This document shows positions 1-7,206 of a stretch of DNA of 20,989 nucleotides, piece by piece. Under the pieces are notes generated by a model. It made no database searches. It was given only the letters and a program-made list of their open reading frames with translations, and was not told where the DNA came from. Every line of letters starts with the position of its first letter. The stretch's first letter is position 1. Source of the DNA: Candidatus Kapaibacterium sp. (GTDB taxonomy: Bacteria; Bacteroidota; Ignavibacteria; Kapaibacteriales; UBA2268); contig JAQUZU010000017.1 of assembly GCA_028691175.1 (NCBI GenBank), positions 1 through 20,989 on the forward strand, read 5' to 3'. The translations under genes were made by a program, and so were the position numbers.

Positions 1-877
1 TTCCGAGAATTCCTCCGGACTGCACGCGTTTATACTGCTCGCGAAGCGACTGCACTGCCTGTTCTGCCGCCTGAACCGACGGCGAATTATTTTTATAGTC
101 AAAACGCTTCAGACTGTATTCCGCTTCGGCTTTGCCGAGTTCCGAGCCCATTTCGACCGAAGCCTGAAGGATCGCTTTTGTCTGCTCTTCAATTGCCATC
201 GCCTTATTTTCACGCTGGAATTTTTCGAGTTCGTTATCTACGGAATCAAGCACAATCTTTTTTTCGGCAATCATGCGTTCAATATAAATTCGCTTGCTAC
301 GCGCTTTCGATACAGTTTTTTCGCGGCTGACATCGTTCAGCCCTTTGATTGCAGTATTTGCAATATCTGCCGACATTTTTGAGGCTTTGAGCATATCTTC
401 GCCACTCGGGAAAAACGACGTCGACGCCTCTGCAGTCAGCATTATCAAGCCGCTGCGATTAATTTTTATTTCAATCGATTTATCGAGCAAATCGTAAAGC
501 AATTCCGGCTCAAGATCCGAATAAATCGGATTTTTCCACAGTCCGAGCGTATCACTGATATATTTCGCAATTTTTCTGCTTTTTATGAAATCGCCCAAGA
601 GCAATGATTTATTGTCGCTACCAAGCCCGCCGATAGATAGTCCGCCACTGATTGACTGTAAAAAAGACGATAATCCACCGGCTGCCGTAGCATTTTCGGG
701 CGGAACAATTGAGGCATACGACTTATACGTCGACGGCACGATAAACGTTAAAATCAATGCTAACGCAACGCATACTCCGACAATTTTTGCAATAAATTTT
801 GCGTTCAGACGCCAGAGGGCACACATTGCCGAAAATGTCAAAATCCGCTTATCTTCCAATAGCCTAACAGGTTTCAT
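1..877 (-). CDS. Wzz/GumC-like polysaccharide chain-length determinant, partial (3' end outside window)
   Basis: This frame starts with ATG at 877 and stays open to the window edge, giving about 292 residues with no stop, so the C-terminus is missing. It opens with a short cytoplasmic stretch (MKPVRLLEDK) and then a transmembrane helix at about residues 28-49. Next comes a Wzz-like periplasmic domain, including the PSTYKSYASIVPPENA segment after the helix. A long charged coiled-coil-prone region follows (about residues 190-260), ending in a YKNNSPSVQAAEQAV segment typical of GumC/Wzz proteins. The family sits in the inner membrane and sets the length or drives export of surface polysaccharide, often with a C-terminal tyrosine-kinase domain that cannot be judged here. 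It lies 40 bp downstream of the SLBB export gene on the same strand, which supports a shared operon and function. The family call is fairly firm; the exact polymer is unknown. Confidence 0.82.
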   Translation of the reverse strand, partial: MKPVRLLEDKRILTFSAMCALWRLNAKFIAKIVGVCVALALILTFIVPSTYKSYASIVPPENATAAGGLSSFLQSISGGLSIGGLGSDNKSLLLGDFIKSRKIAKYISDTLGLWKNPIYSDLEPELLYDLLDKSIEIKINRSGLIMLTAEASTSFFPSGEDMLKASKMSADIANTAIKGLNDVSREKTVSKARSKRIYIERMIAEKKIVLDSVDNELEKFQRENKAMAIEEQTKAILQASVEMGSELGKAEAEYSLKRFDYKNNSPSVQAAEQAVQSLREQYKRVQSGGILG

Positions 878-917
878 AAGTATATATTTTATAATAGTTT
901 ACTGTTTTTATAATTTA

Positions 918-2582
918 TTATCTCGTTACCGAGTATACTACTCCAAATATCGTAATAAGTTGCGTTGTAATCGTCAGTACTGTCGTGAAAATTTCGAAGA
1001 AAGTCAGTTCGCTCTCCGGAGGTACAAGAATATAGTCTCCCGGTTCGATAACGTAGTTTTTCTTTTTCGCTTTATATTGCTGTCCCTTAGACTTAATTAC
1101 AAGGATTTCGTCGTCATCAGCGCGGAATCCCAGTCCTCCGGCAAGATTAATGTAATCCATATACGTGCCGCCTTCTTTATACGACACAAATCCCGGATTA
1201 TTCACTCTTCCCTGCACATTGACGAAATTATTTTGCCGTCCCACGATAATCGAATCCTTAGACAGCAGCAAAATATTATCGTTGCATGTATTGTCTTCGA
1301 GTATTAAATTGAAATCAATCGACATAACGCCACGAATTTCCGCCACGCGCGCCTGGTAATAACGCCGTTCGCTTTCGCTCATTTCTGATGGCGGAATCGA
1401 ATTAAGTCGTTTCATTTCAGAATCTTCGCGGCTTAGTTCGTCCTGTCGGATCATAAACGTATTATCGGCAGAGCCTTTTTTGGTCAAGCCGCCGGCACGG
1501 GCAATTACATCGCTCACGCGGTCAACTCCCTCATTTATCGGATAATATCCCGGATGAACTACTTCACCCTCTATTACCACATATTTATCGTCAGGCCAAT
1601 CCAATATGCGACGGAAATATAGTTTGTCGCCCGGATAAAGCCGGAAATCTTTGTCTAATTTTTCGCCGGAAATCAATTTTTGATATTGCCCGCTCAAGTC
1701 TAAATAGTGCGTTTCGAATACATTCGCCGACTGATTAAACGTAACGTATTCAACCGAATCTATAACGGCAGACAGAGAAACGCCCTGGCTGAAGCGCAAC
1801 AAAGTCGAAAGCGAATCGCCATCTTTATATTCGAAAATGCCCGGTTGCATAACTTCGCCATCGAGCATTAATATTTCATTCACATTTACGGGTGCTACGG
1901 AGACGTAATCGCCACCGAGCAAAGTCGGATTGACCGTTAAATCGCCGTTCAAATAAAATTTCATCAGATCGACATCGATTTTCTTGCCATCACGAATCAG
2001 AAAAACATTTCGCAATGAAGCATCTTCCGCGAAACCTCCGGCTTTTTCAATCGCCTCCGAGACACGATCTGCAGCCGTCGCAACCACCGTAGACGGCGTT
2101 TCCACCGACCCGGCAACCGTTACTTTAAATTTGCGGATTTCCTTCAACACTACATAAATTTCAGTGCTGCGAAAGACGCCTTTTGCTTTTTCAATAATTA
2201 TTTGCTCGGCTTCAGCAAGAGTTTTATCCTTTAAATCAACTACGCCGGCCTCCGGAATAACTGCCCGCCCGTCCGGCGAAATAGTTATATCATATTCCAT
2301 TGCGTTTGACGCAAAAACGTTCAGATCGAGCACGTCGCCCGGTCCGACAATATACGTCTGCGGATCAATAGGTTTTTCGATGAGATTGCGATCTTCGAGT
2401 TTGGTCTGATACTTCTTAAGTTTAGTCGTATCCTGCAGATTGCCCTGCAACTTCGTTTTAAGATCTTTATAGAATGGATTCAGCAAATCTTTCGCGGTTA
2501 TATTCCGTCGCTCCTGCCCCGAAAGTATTCCGTTTGCAAATATCAGTGCAATCACGCACCACAATTTTATTATTCGATTCAT
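918..2582 (-). CDS. Polysaccharide export outer-membrane protein with four SLBB domains (Wza-like)
   Basis: A protein of 554 residues from ATG 2582; an in-frame GTG two codons earlier (2588) is the alternative. ATG is preferred because GGAA lies about 10 nt upstream of it. A signal peptide covers about the first 22 residues, with no obvious lipobox. A Poly_export domain follows (about 74-150, with YIVGPGDVLDLNV). Four SLBB-type units start near residues 153, 236, 334 and 453, each recognisable by a G-x-V-x-x-P-G core followed by an AGG-like end in three of them. A hydrophobic segment at about 528-551 closes the protein, as in Wza where a C-terminal helix crosses the outer membrane. The family forms the outer-membrane/periplasmic channel for capsule or exopolysaccharide. 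The next gene downstream is the Wzz-like partner, as in many export loci. No glycosyltransferases are visible in the window, so the polymer cannot be named. Confidence 0.9.
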   Translation of the reverse strand: MNRIIKLWCVIALIFANGILSGQERRNITAKDLLNPFYKDLKTKLQGNLQDTTKLKKYQTKLEDRNLIEKPIDPQTYIVGPGDVLDLNVFASNAMEYDITISPDGRAVIPEAGVVDLKDKTLAEAEQIIIEKAKGVFRSTEIYVVLKEIRKFKVTVAGSVETPSTVVATAADRVSEAIEKAGGFAEDASLRNVFLIRDGKKIDVDLMKFYLNGDLTVNPTLLGGDYVSVAPVNVNEILMLDGEVMQPGIFEYKDGDSLSTLLRFSQGVSLSAVIDSVEYVTFNQSANVFETHYLDLSGQYQKLISGEKLDKDFRLYPGDKLYFRRILDWPDDKYVVIEGEVVHPGYYPINEGVDRVSDVIARAGGLTKKGSADNTFMIRQDELSREDSEMKRLNSIPPSEMSESERRYYQARVAEIRGVMSIDFNLILEDNTCNDNILLLSKDSIIVGRQNNFVNVQGRVNNPGFVSYKEGGTYMDYINLAGGLGFRADDDEILVIKSKGQQYKAKKKNYVIEPGDYILVPPESELTFFEIFTTVLTITTQLITIFGVVYSVTR

Positions 2583-2620
2583 TTTCACTGATTTCCATAT
2601 CTGATACTATACATAAGATA

Positions 2621-2645
2621 CAAAAATACAACGAAATATCGAAAT
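2621..2645 (-). promoter_or_regulatory. Candidate promoter for the SLBB/Wzz genes
   Basis: In the 106-bp gap between dnaB and the SLBB gene, the minus strand reads TATTTTTG (plus 2621-2628). This fits the Bacteroidota -7 consensus TAnnTTTG. It lies about 40 bp upstream of the start codon. Directly upstream is ATTTCGATATTTC (plus 2633-2645), which also occurs before rpmH. No clean TTTG -33 element is seen, so this is a candidate only. It would let the export genes be transcribed independently of dnaB. Confidence 0.35.
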
Positions 2646-2688
2646 ATAAAACCGAAATTTCAAATTCAACACTTCAAGCAGCAATTTT

Positions 2689-4149
2689 TTAGAACGGCAC
2701 CTCGTCCGCGTGCATATTTCCGCCGATCGGCGACATTTCGTCCGGAGGGATCATATCGTCCAATGCAAGATTTTCAAATCGTGCGTAATCCTTTACAAAT
2801 GCAAGCCTTACAGTACCGATTGCACCGTTTCTCTGCTTGCCGACAATAACTTCGCCGGTACCTTCGGTCGGAGTATTGTCATCATACGTCAATTTGCCAT
2901 ATACTTCCGGGCGATTGATAAACATCACCACATCGGCATCTTGCTCGATTGAACCCGATTCACGCAAATCCGAGAGCATCGGACGCTTGTCCGGACGCCC
3001 TTCGACACTACGGTTCAGCTGTGCCATCGCAACCACCGGAATATTGAGTTCTTTTGCCATTTGCTTCAGCGAACGCGAAATAAGCGAAATTTCCCGCTCG
3101 CGGCTCTCCGCCGGTGCATGAAGAAGTTGGAGATAATCGATCATCACTATTTCGATTTTATGCTCTGCTTTCAGGCGTCGGCATTTTGCTTTAAGTTCCA
3201 TCATCGACATCGCCGGAGAATCATCAATATATAGTGGTGCATTGCCGAGAACCCCACACCCGGCGATAATTTTTTCGTAATCGTTTTGCCGAATATTTCC
3301 GGTACGGATATCCTGCTGATTGACTTTTGCCTCTGAGCTCAAAAGTCTGACCACCAACTGCAACGAAGCCATTTCGACCGAAAAATATGCCACCGGAATA
3401 TTATGCTGAACAGCGATATTTCTGGCAATAGACAGCGAAAGTGCAGTTTTGCCCATCGAAGGACGCGCAGCAATGATAATCAGATCAGACTTCTGAAATC
3501 CGCCGAGAAGTTTATCGAGTCCGCTATAACCGGTCGGGACGCCGGTCAAGCCGGAGCTGTCCTTTTCCTTCAGTTGCTGAATCATTTCGAGCGCCTGATG
3601 CGCGAGTTTGTTAATCGGCGTATATGTACGAACGAATCTTTTTTCGGCAATTTTGAAAATTTCCTGCTCGGCACGGTCGAGTTCTTCGAGTGCATCGGTC
3701 GAGTCGTCGTAGCAATTTTCGAGAATCTGCCCGGACGCCTGCAGCAGACTGCGCTTCAGGAAGCGTTCCATCACTATTCGCGAATAAAACTCCGTATTCG
3801 CGGCACTCGGCGTATTCATCACAAGTTCGGCAATATATTTCGTTCCGCCAACGGTCTCGAGCATGTTCTTTTTTTGCAATTCATTCCCGAGAGTAATCGC
3901 ATCGACACTGATTTGATTGTCGTACATGCTCAGAATCGTCTCGAAAATTATCCGGTTATTTTCGCCATAGAAACTCGCCGGCTCCAGCACGCCTACAACC
4001 TTGGATATAGCATTTCGGTCGAGCAACATTCCGCCCAAAACGCCCATTTCCGCGTCGTTCGAATGTGGCGGCACCCGCAAGCCGACAATACTGCCGGCAG
4101 GCTTGTTTTGCGTTTTGCTCTGTCTTACGTAATTTTCCGATACTTCCAT
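2689..4149 (-). CDS. dnaB: Replicative DNA helicase DnaB
   Basis: A protein of 486 residues, normal for DnaB, the hexameric helicase that unwinds DNA ahead of the replisome. The N-terminal primase-interacting domain covers about 25-170 (PPHSNDAEMGVLGGMLLD). A linker and the RecA-like motor domain follow (about 200-462). Visible motor parts are Walker A ARPSMGKT (228-235), the catalytic Glu in FSVEM (259), Walker B IVMIDYLQLL (334-343), the sensor-like AQLNR, and the arginine-finger region VGKQRNG (R440). The reading frame is open further upstream, but that stretch lies inside the preceding gene. ATG 4149 shares its A with that gene's stop (TAATG), which suggests coupled translation. No intein or insertion is present. 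The tail ends in ADEVPF, which resembles the tip of SSB. Identification is secure. Confidence 0.97.
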   Translation of the reverse strand: MEVSENYVRQSKTQNKPAGSIVGLRVPPHSNDAEMGVLGGMLLDRNAISKVVGVLEPASFYGENNRIIFETILSMYDNQISVDAITLGNELQKKNMLETVGGTKYIAELVMNTPSAANTEFYSRIVMERFLKRSLLQASGQILENCYDDSTDALEELDRAEQEIFKIAEKRFVRTYTPINKLAHQALEMIQQLKEKDSSGLTGVPTGYSGLDKLLGGFQKSDLIIIAARPSMGKTALSLSIARNIAVQHNIPVAYFSVEMASLQLVVRLLSSEAKVNQQDIRTGNIRQNDYEKIIAGCGVLGNAPLYIDDSPAMSMMELKAKCRRLKAEHKIEIVMIDYLQLLHAPAESREREISLISRSLKQMAKELNIPVVAMAQLNRSVEGRPDKRPMLSDLRESGSIEQDADVVMFINRPEVYGKLTYDDNTPTEGTGEVIVGKQRNGAIGTVRLAFVKDYARFENLALDDMIPPDEMSPIGGNMHADEVPF

Positions 4150-4931
4150 TATCCTACCACAATTCTCTTTCTTTCGAAGCGATATTTGCCGATTCTGACT
4201 TCCATGACGTAATCGCCGCTCGGCATAAGTTTGCCCTTGCTGTCGCGAATATTCCATGTATATGAATATTTTCCGGCTTTTTGCGTTCCTTTGTAAATCA
4301 CTTGTACGACAGTAGCTTGCAGCGAATAAACGACTACTTCTACATCGCTCTGAACATCTAATTCATACGATATCGTCGGGCGAACATCATCGACTATACC
4401 GAGAAACATTCCGATCGAGCGAAGTGGCACCTTCAAACCGTTTTTCATCAAAGTCGGCACTAAAGGCACATAAAATGCCTGCTCAATATTTGTTTCATAC
4501 ATAGTTCTTTCAACCGGATCCGGTGCATAAGCCGATTGCGGAATCATCGCAAGATTTTTCATCGCTATCGTCCATGGCGTATTTGCCACTGCTTCGCGGA
4601 AAACATCTTCATTCGAGGTTTCCTGCAATTCTATCAAAAAGCGCGTAAACTGCGGAATTTTCGCCCGCATCGCACGGTAATACATGCTGTCCTGTGCCGG
4701 AGTAAAGTGTGGCACAGAATCGCCGCCCGGCAGATATATTTTATCCTTATCGCTCAAAACCGGTGCTGCTTCCTCGCCGAGCAATTTCTGCTTGTCGGTT
4801 CGCTTGTCTTTCTGGCGAATGATTGATTCGTTGTTTTGTGCGAAAATTTGCGAAAAATTTAGTCCGCTAACGCATATTATCGTAATAAGCAACACGGTCA
4901 GTCGCGAAGTATTTATTTTCATATTTATCAT
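4149..4931 (-). CDS. Exported protein with C-terminal FlgD-like (Ig-fold) domain
   Basis: A protein of 260 residues. A signal peptide spans about 1-31, probably cleaved after IFAQ. The middle is unrecognised (33-185). The last about 70 residues (DVEVVVYSLQATVVQVIYKG, then a YSYTWNIRDSKG stretch and SGDYVMEVRIG) match the FlgD Ig-like fold, common at the ends of secreted and surface proteins in FCB bacteria. In such proteins the fold is often a sorting or anchoring module, but without downstream proof that is inference. ATG 4931 is chosen because AAGG lies 7 nt upstream. An internal ATG at 4922 also exists. The stop overlaps the dnaB start, so this envelope gene heads a transcript containing dnaB. 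Function is unknown. Confidence 0.72.
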   Translation of the reverse strand: MINMKINTSRLTVLLITIICVSGLNFSQIFAQNNESIIRQKDKRTDKQKLLGEEAAPVLSDKDKIYLPGGDSVPHFTPAQDSMYYRAMRAKIPQFTRFLIELQETSNEDVFREAVANTPWTIAMKNLAMIPQSAYAPDPVERTMYETNIEQAFYVPLVPTLMKNGLKVPLRSIGMFLGIVDDVRPTISYELDVQSDVEVVVYSLQATVVQVIYKGTQKAGKYSYTWNIRDSKGKLMPSGDYVMEVRIGKYRFERKRIVVG

Positions 4932-4953
4932 TTATTTGCCTTATTACATCAAT

Positions 4954-4966
4954 TTGTAGACTACAA
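4954..4966. promoter_or_regulatory. 13-bp dyad, possible operator upstream of the FlgD-like/dnaB unit
   Basis: TTGTAG-A-CTACAA is a perfect inverted repeat around one central base. It lies 23 bp before the start of the FlgD-like gene, inside the 103-bp gap behind the dehydrogenase gene. Its position suits a repressor site. A dyad of the same TTGT-N5-ACAA form lies at 6788-6800 before rpmH. There is no direct evidence that a protein binds it. Confidence 0.25.
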
Positions 4967-5034
4967 GGACGATTAAACAGCATGTTTTGACACACAAAAA
5001 GCGTAATTTGTCGAAATAATCCGTCTTTTGTCGA

Positions 5035-6597
5035 CTAAATCGTATTTTTCAGCACGTACTCGGTACAATCGTTTTCTTTGCCGGCGATCACAGTATGATT
5101 TGTAAATTCACGCAAGGTGTCTGCAATCGACAGTTCGCCGAGTCCGGAATTTTTGCGTCCGGTAAACGGGAAAATATCCGGTCCGCGCTGGCATTTCGTG
5201 TTTATATTTACTCTGCCGGCTTCGAACTGCAGTTTCGCGGCCAATTCGGCAATTTGTGCCGAATCGTTGCCGAAAATCGAAATTTGCTGCCCGAATTCCG
5301 AATCAGCAATCATTTCCAGTACTTCCTGCATTTTCGAAAATTTAATAACCGGAACAATTGGTCCGAACTGCTCTTCGTTAAAGATTCGCATTTTCGGCGT
5401 AACTCCGCTCAAAAGTGCAGGATAGAAGAGCGAGCCTTCATTTTTGTCCGAATTATCGGTCTCGTTTTTCGCACCTTTTCGCACTGCCTCGTCTAGCAAA
5501 GTCCGCAAATACAGTATCCTGTTTCTATCGAAAATCGGCGTAATTCTCACGCCGTCTTCCCACGGCATTCCGACTTTTACGTTTTCAATTTCCTTTCGCA
5601 GCAATTCGATGAGTTCGTCGTGGATTTTTTCGTCTGCAAAAATAATCTTCACCGCGGCGCAACGCTGCCCGTTGAACGCCAAAGCCCCGAGAACAAGTTC
5701 CTTTGCAGTCGTTGCAAGGTCGACTTTATTGAGCACAATTGCGGGATTTTTAGCTTCCAGTCCGAGCAATTTTTTCAGTCGATACGGCCGCGGATGCGAA
5801 AAAATCAACGGTTCGGCAAAAATACTGCTCCCGAAATACGCCAGCATATTTATTTCGGCGGTTCGCATAATCGGATTCAGCGTATCCTCGTTTTTGCCGT
5901 AAATTGCATTAATCACGCCCTTCGGAAAAGCATTTTTCAGTGGCTCGAGGATATAATAATGCAACAGGGCGCCATAACGCGGAATTTTCATCAGCACGCA
6001 GTTTCCGGCAAGCAACGCAGGCAACGCCAGCGAATAAGTCTCATACATCGGATAATTGCTGGGACCGGACGAAACAACCACTCCGACCGGCGTATGCATT
6101 ACTTTTCCGGCAAATCCGGCAGACTTTTCGACGGCAATAGCGTCGTGATTTTTCTTCAGCATCAACATTGTTTGGCGAATATAATCGAGCGTACGATCAA
6201 ATTCGGCAATACATTCCGCGAGAGGTTTTCCGATTTCCCACATCAATAATTTTACAATCCAGTCTTTCGATTTTACGACTTCATCTAGGAAAATTTGAGC
6301 GCAGGAGATTTTATAATCAACAGATTTCGCCTTCCATTCATACGAGCGGAACGCACGCTTTGCCACTCCGAGTGCCTCAATCGCAAGTTGATGATTCATA
6401 AGCGGATACGCACCGAGACGCACCTGGCGCAAGCCTTTGTCCGGAATATTCAGACTAATCGGCGAATACACATCTTGCAGTACAGTATCGAGTTCGAGCA
6501 GTTCGCCGTTCAACAGCGTAAAATTCTGTTCGATCGTCCCGGTTACCGCCATGCCGGCAGGAATTTCTTCCGGCTTCGGAAATTTAGTATTGCACAT
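5035..6597 (-). CDS. gapN: GapN-type aldehyde dehydrogenase (probable NADP-dependent non-phosphorylating glyceraldehyde-3-phosphate dehydrogenase)
   Basis: A protein of 520 residues from ATG 6597. That start is preferred over ATG 6618 because AGGAAGG sits about 6 nt before it, while the upstream ATG has no SD. It is an aldehyde dehydrogenase. The dinucleotide-fold Asn is in GPSNYP (N181), the general-base Glu in LGLEAKNPAIV (E281), the nucleophilic Cys in FNGQRCAA (C313), and the cofactor Glu in NEEQFGPI (E409). The C-terminal signature CQRGPDIFPFTGRKNSGLG closely follows the GapN family pattern (QRGPD-FPF-G-K-SG). The N-terminal LLNGELLELDTVLQDVYSPI also fits GapN. Family members oxidise glyceraldehyde 3-phosphate to 3-phosphoglycerate and make NADPH, bypassing one ATP step of glycolysis. 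Succinate-semialdehyde or another aldehyde remains possible. It is transcribed away from rpmH and has no obvious partner gene. Confidence 0.85.
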   Translation of the reverse strand: MCNTKFPKPEEIPAGMAVTGTIEQNFTLLNGELLELDTVLQDVYSPISLNIPDKGLRQVRLGAYPLMNHQLAIEALGVAKRAFRSYEWKAKSVDYKISCAQIFLDEVVKSKDWIVKLLMWEIGKPLAECIAEFDRTLDYIRQTMLMLKKNHDAIAVEKSAGFAGKVMHTPVGVVVSSGPSNYPMYETYSLALPALLAGNCVLMKIPRYGALLHYYILEPLKNAFPKGVINAIYGKNEDTLNPIMRTAEINMLAYFGSSIFAEPLIFSHPRPYRLKKLLGLEAKNPAIVLNKVDLATTAKELVLGALAFNGQRCAAVKIIFADEKIHDELIELLRKEIENVKVGMPWEDGVRITPIFDRNRILYLRTLLDEAVRKGAKNETDNSDKNEGSLFYPALLSGVTPKMRIFNEEQFGPIVPVIKFSKMQEVLEMIADSEFGQQISIFGNDSAQIAELAAKLQFEAGRVNINTKCQRGPDIFPFTGRKNSGLGELSIADTLREFTNHTVIAGKENDCTEYVLKNTI

Positions 6598-6734
6598 CTC
6601 GCCTTCCTTTTGTCGCATAATATTCCAAAATTTTTATCAGTTTACAAATTTACGAATTTTTTTTTGCAAGTTAGTGATGTTTTTCTTTCTCCGGACATAT
6701 TTTTACAAATAAAGTTTATAATAATAAAAAAAAC

Positions 6735-6767
6735 ATTTCGATATTTCAGAAAAAATTGTTATTTTTG
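6735..6767 (+). promoter_or_regulatory. Candidate promoter of the rpmH-rnpA-yidD-yidC cluster
   Basis: TATTTTTG at 6760-6767 matches the TAnnTTTG -7 element of Bacteroidota, about 107 bp before the rpmH ATG. ATTTCGATATTTC (6735-6747) lies 12 nt upstream of it and recurs before the SLBB gene. The TTTC inside it is about where a -33 TTTG box would fall but is not a good match. The 276-bp divergent gap 6598-6873 must also contain the gapN promoter, which I could not identify. Confidence 0.35.
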
Positions 6768-6787
6768 TAATTCTATTGTGTGTCTTA

Positions 6788-6800
6788 TTGTGACTCACAA
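6788..6800. promoter_or_regulatory. 13-bp dyad in the rpmH leader
   Basis: TTGTGA-C-TCACAA is a perfect inverted repeat with one central base. It is 21 bp downstream of the candidate -7 box and 73 bp before the rpmH start. The half sites resemble CRP/FNR half sites (TGTGA/TCACA), but the spacing is 1 nt instead of about 6, so a CRP assignment does not hold. It could be an operator or a small RNA hairpin. Confidence 0.25.
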
Positions 6801-6873
6801 GTCGAGAAAGCGGCACAAGCCGGAAGATTGAAAATAACAGTGTTAAACAAATTATAAATTTCGAGGTAAAGCA

Positions 6874-7029
6874 ATGAAAAGAACATTTCAACCAAGCAGA
6901 CGCAAAAGATTGCATGTTCATGGCTTCAGAGAAAGAATGTCCAGCAAAAACGGCAGAAGAGTACTTGCAGCCCGTCGTGCAAAAGGCAGATATAAACTGA
7001 CAGTCAGCGACGAACGTAAGAAATATTAA
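6874..7029 (+). CDS. rpmH: 50S ribosomal protein L34
   Basis: A protein of 51 residues beginning MKRTFQPSRRKRLHVHGFRE and containing RMSSKNGRRVLAARRAKGR, the diagnostic L34 core. L34 is a small, very basic protein buried in the 23S rRNA of the large ribosomal subunit. An SD (GAGG) lies 8 nt before the ATG. The tail TVSDERKKY is a few residues longer than in E. coli (46 aa). It heads the widely conserved rpmH-rnpA-yidD-yidC order. In many bacteria dnaA lies divergently upstream; here gapN takes that place. Confidence 0.98.
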   Translation: MKRTFQPSRRKRLHVHGFRERMSSKNGRRVLAARRAKGRYKLTVSDERKKY

Positions 7030-7069
7030 GCCGCGAAATTCGAGAAGCAAATGCTCCTCTCCCGGCGGC
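7030..7069 (+). other. RNA hairpin immediately after the rpmH stop
   Basis: GCCGC (7030-7034) pairs with GCGGC (7065-7069). Inside it GAGAAGCA (7042-7049) pairs with TGCTCCTCTC (7052-7061) with a two-base bulge. No T-run follows, so it is not a typical terminator. A role as a 3'-end stabiliser or processing site for the abundant rpmH message is possible. Confidence 0.4.
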
Positions 7070-7086
7070 ATAATTAACAGCGAATA

Positions 7087-7146
7087 TAAAAACTTCTGCT
7101 CTATGGGTTTAGACTTATACGCCCAATCGGAACAGAAGTTTTTTAT
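7087..7146 (+). terminator. Long-stem hairpin with T-run between rpmH and rnpA (terminator or attenuator)
   Basis: AAAAACTTCTG (7088-7098) is exactly complementary to CAGAAGTTTTT (7133-7143), and further T residues follow (to 7144). The 34-nt loop can form a second short helix, TGGGT (7104-7108) with GCCCA (7121-7125). The A-rich left arm and T-rich right arm would make a terminator that lowers rnpA-yidD-yidC transcription relative to rpmH. I do not recognise it as a known riboswitch. Confidence 0.5.
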
Positions 7147-7206
7147 TACATACCTACTATTTCGGAGTTCAATCTGGAAAGCAACACAGATACCAAACCG
7201 GTTTTA

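Noticed and set aside
585..1307. 240-codon plus-strand frame over the Wzz and SLBB starts
   Set aside because: It crosses two recognisable minus-strand genes and their gap, and its translation has no domain.
3403..4212. 269-codon plus-strand frame opposite dnaB
   Set aside because: Antisense to dnaB, whose motifs are all intact. No domain, SD or neighbour supports it.
6788..6800. CRP/FNR binding site before rpmH
   Set aside because: The half sites fit, but they are separated by 1 nt rather than about 6, so the known regulator geometry is not met. Kept only as an unnamed dyad.
6703..7071. 122-codon minus-strand frame over rpmH
   Set aside because: It covers the rpmH gene and its promoter on the other strand. 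L34 is unmistakable there.
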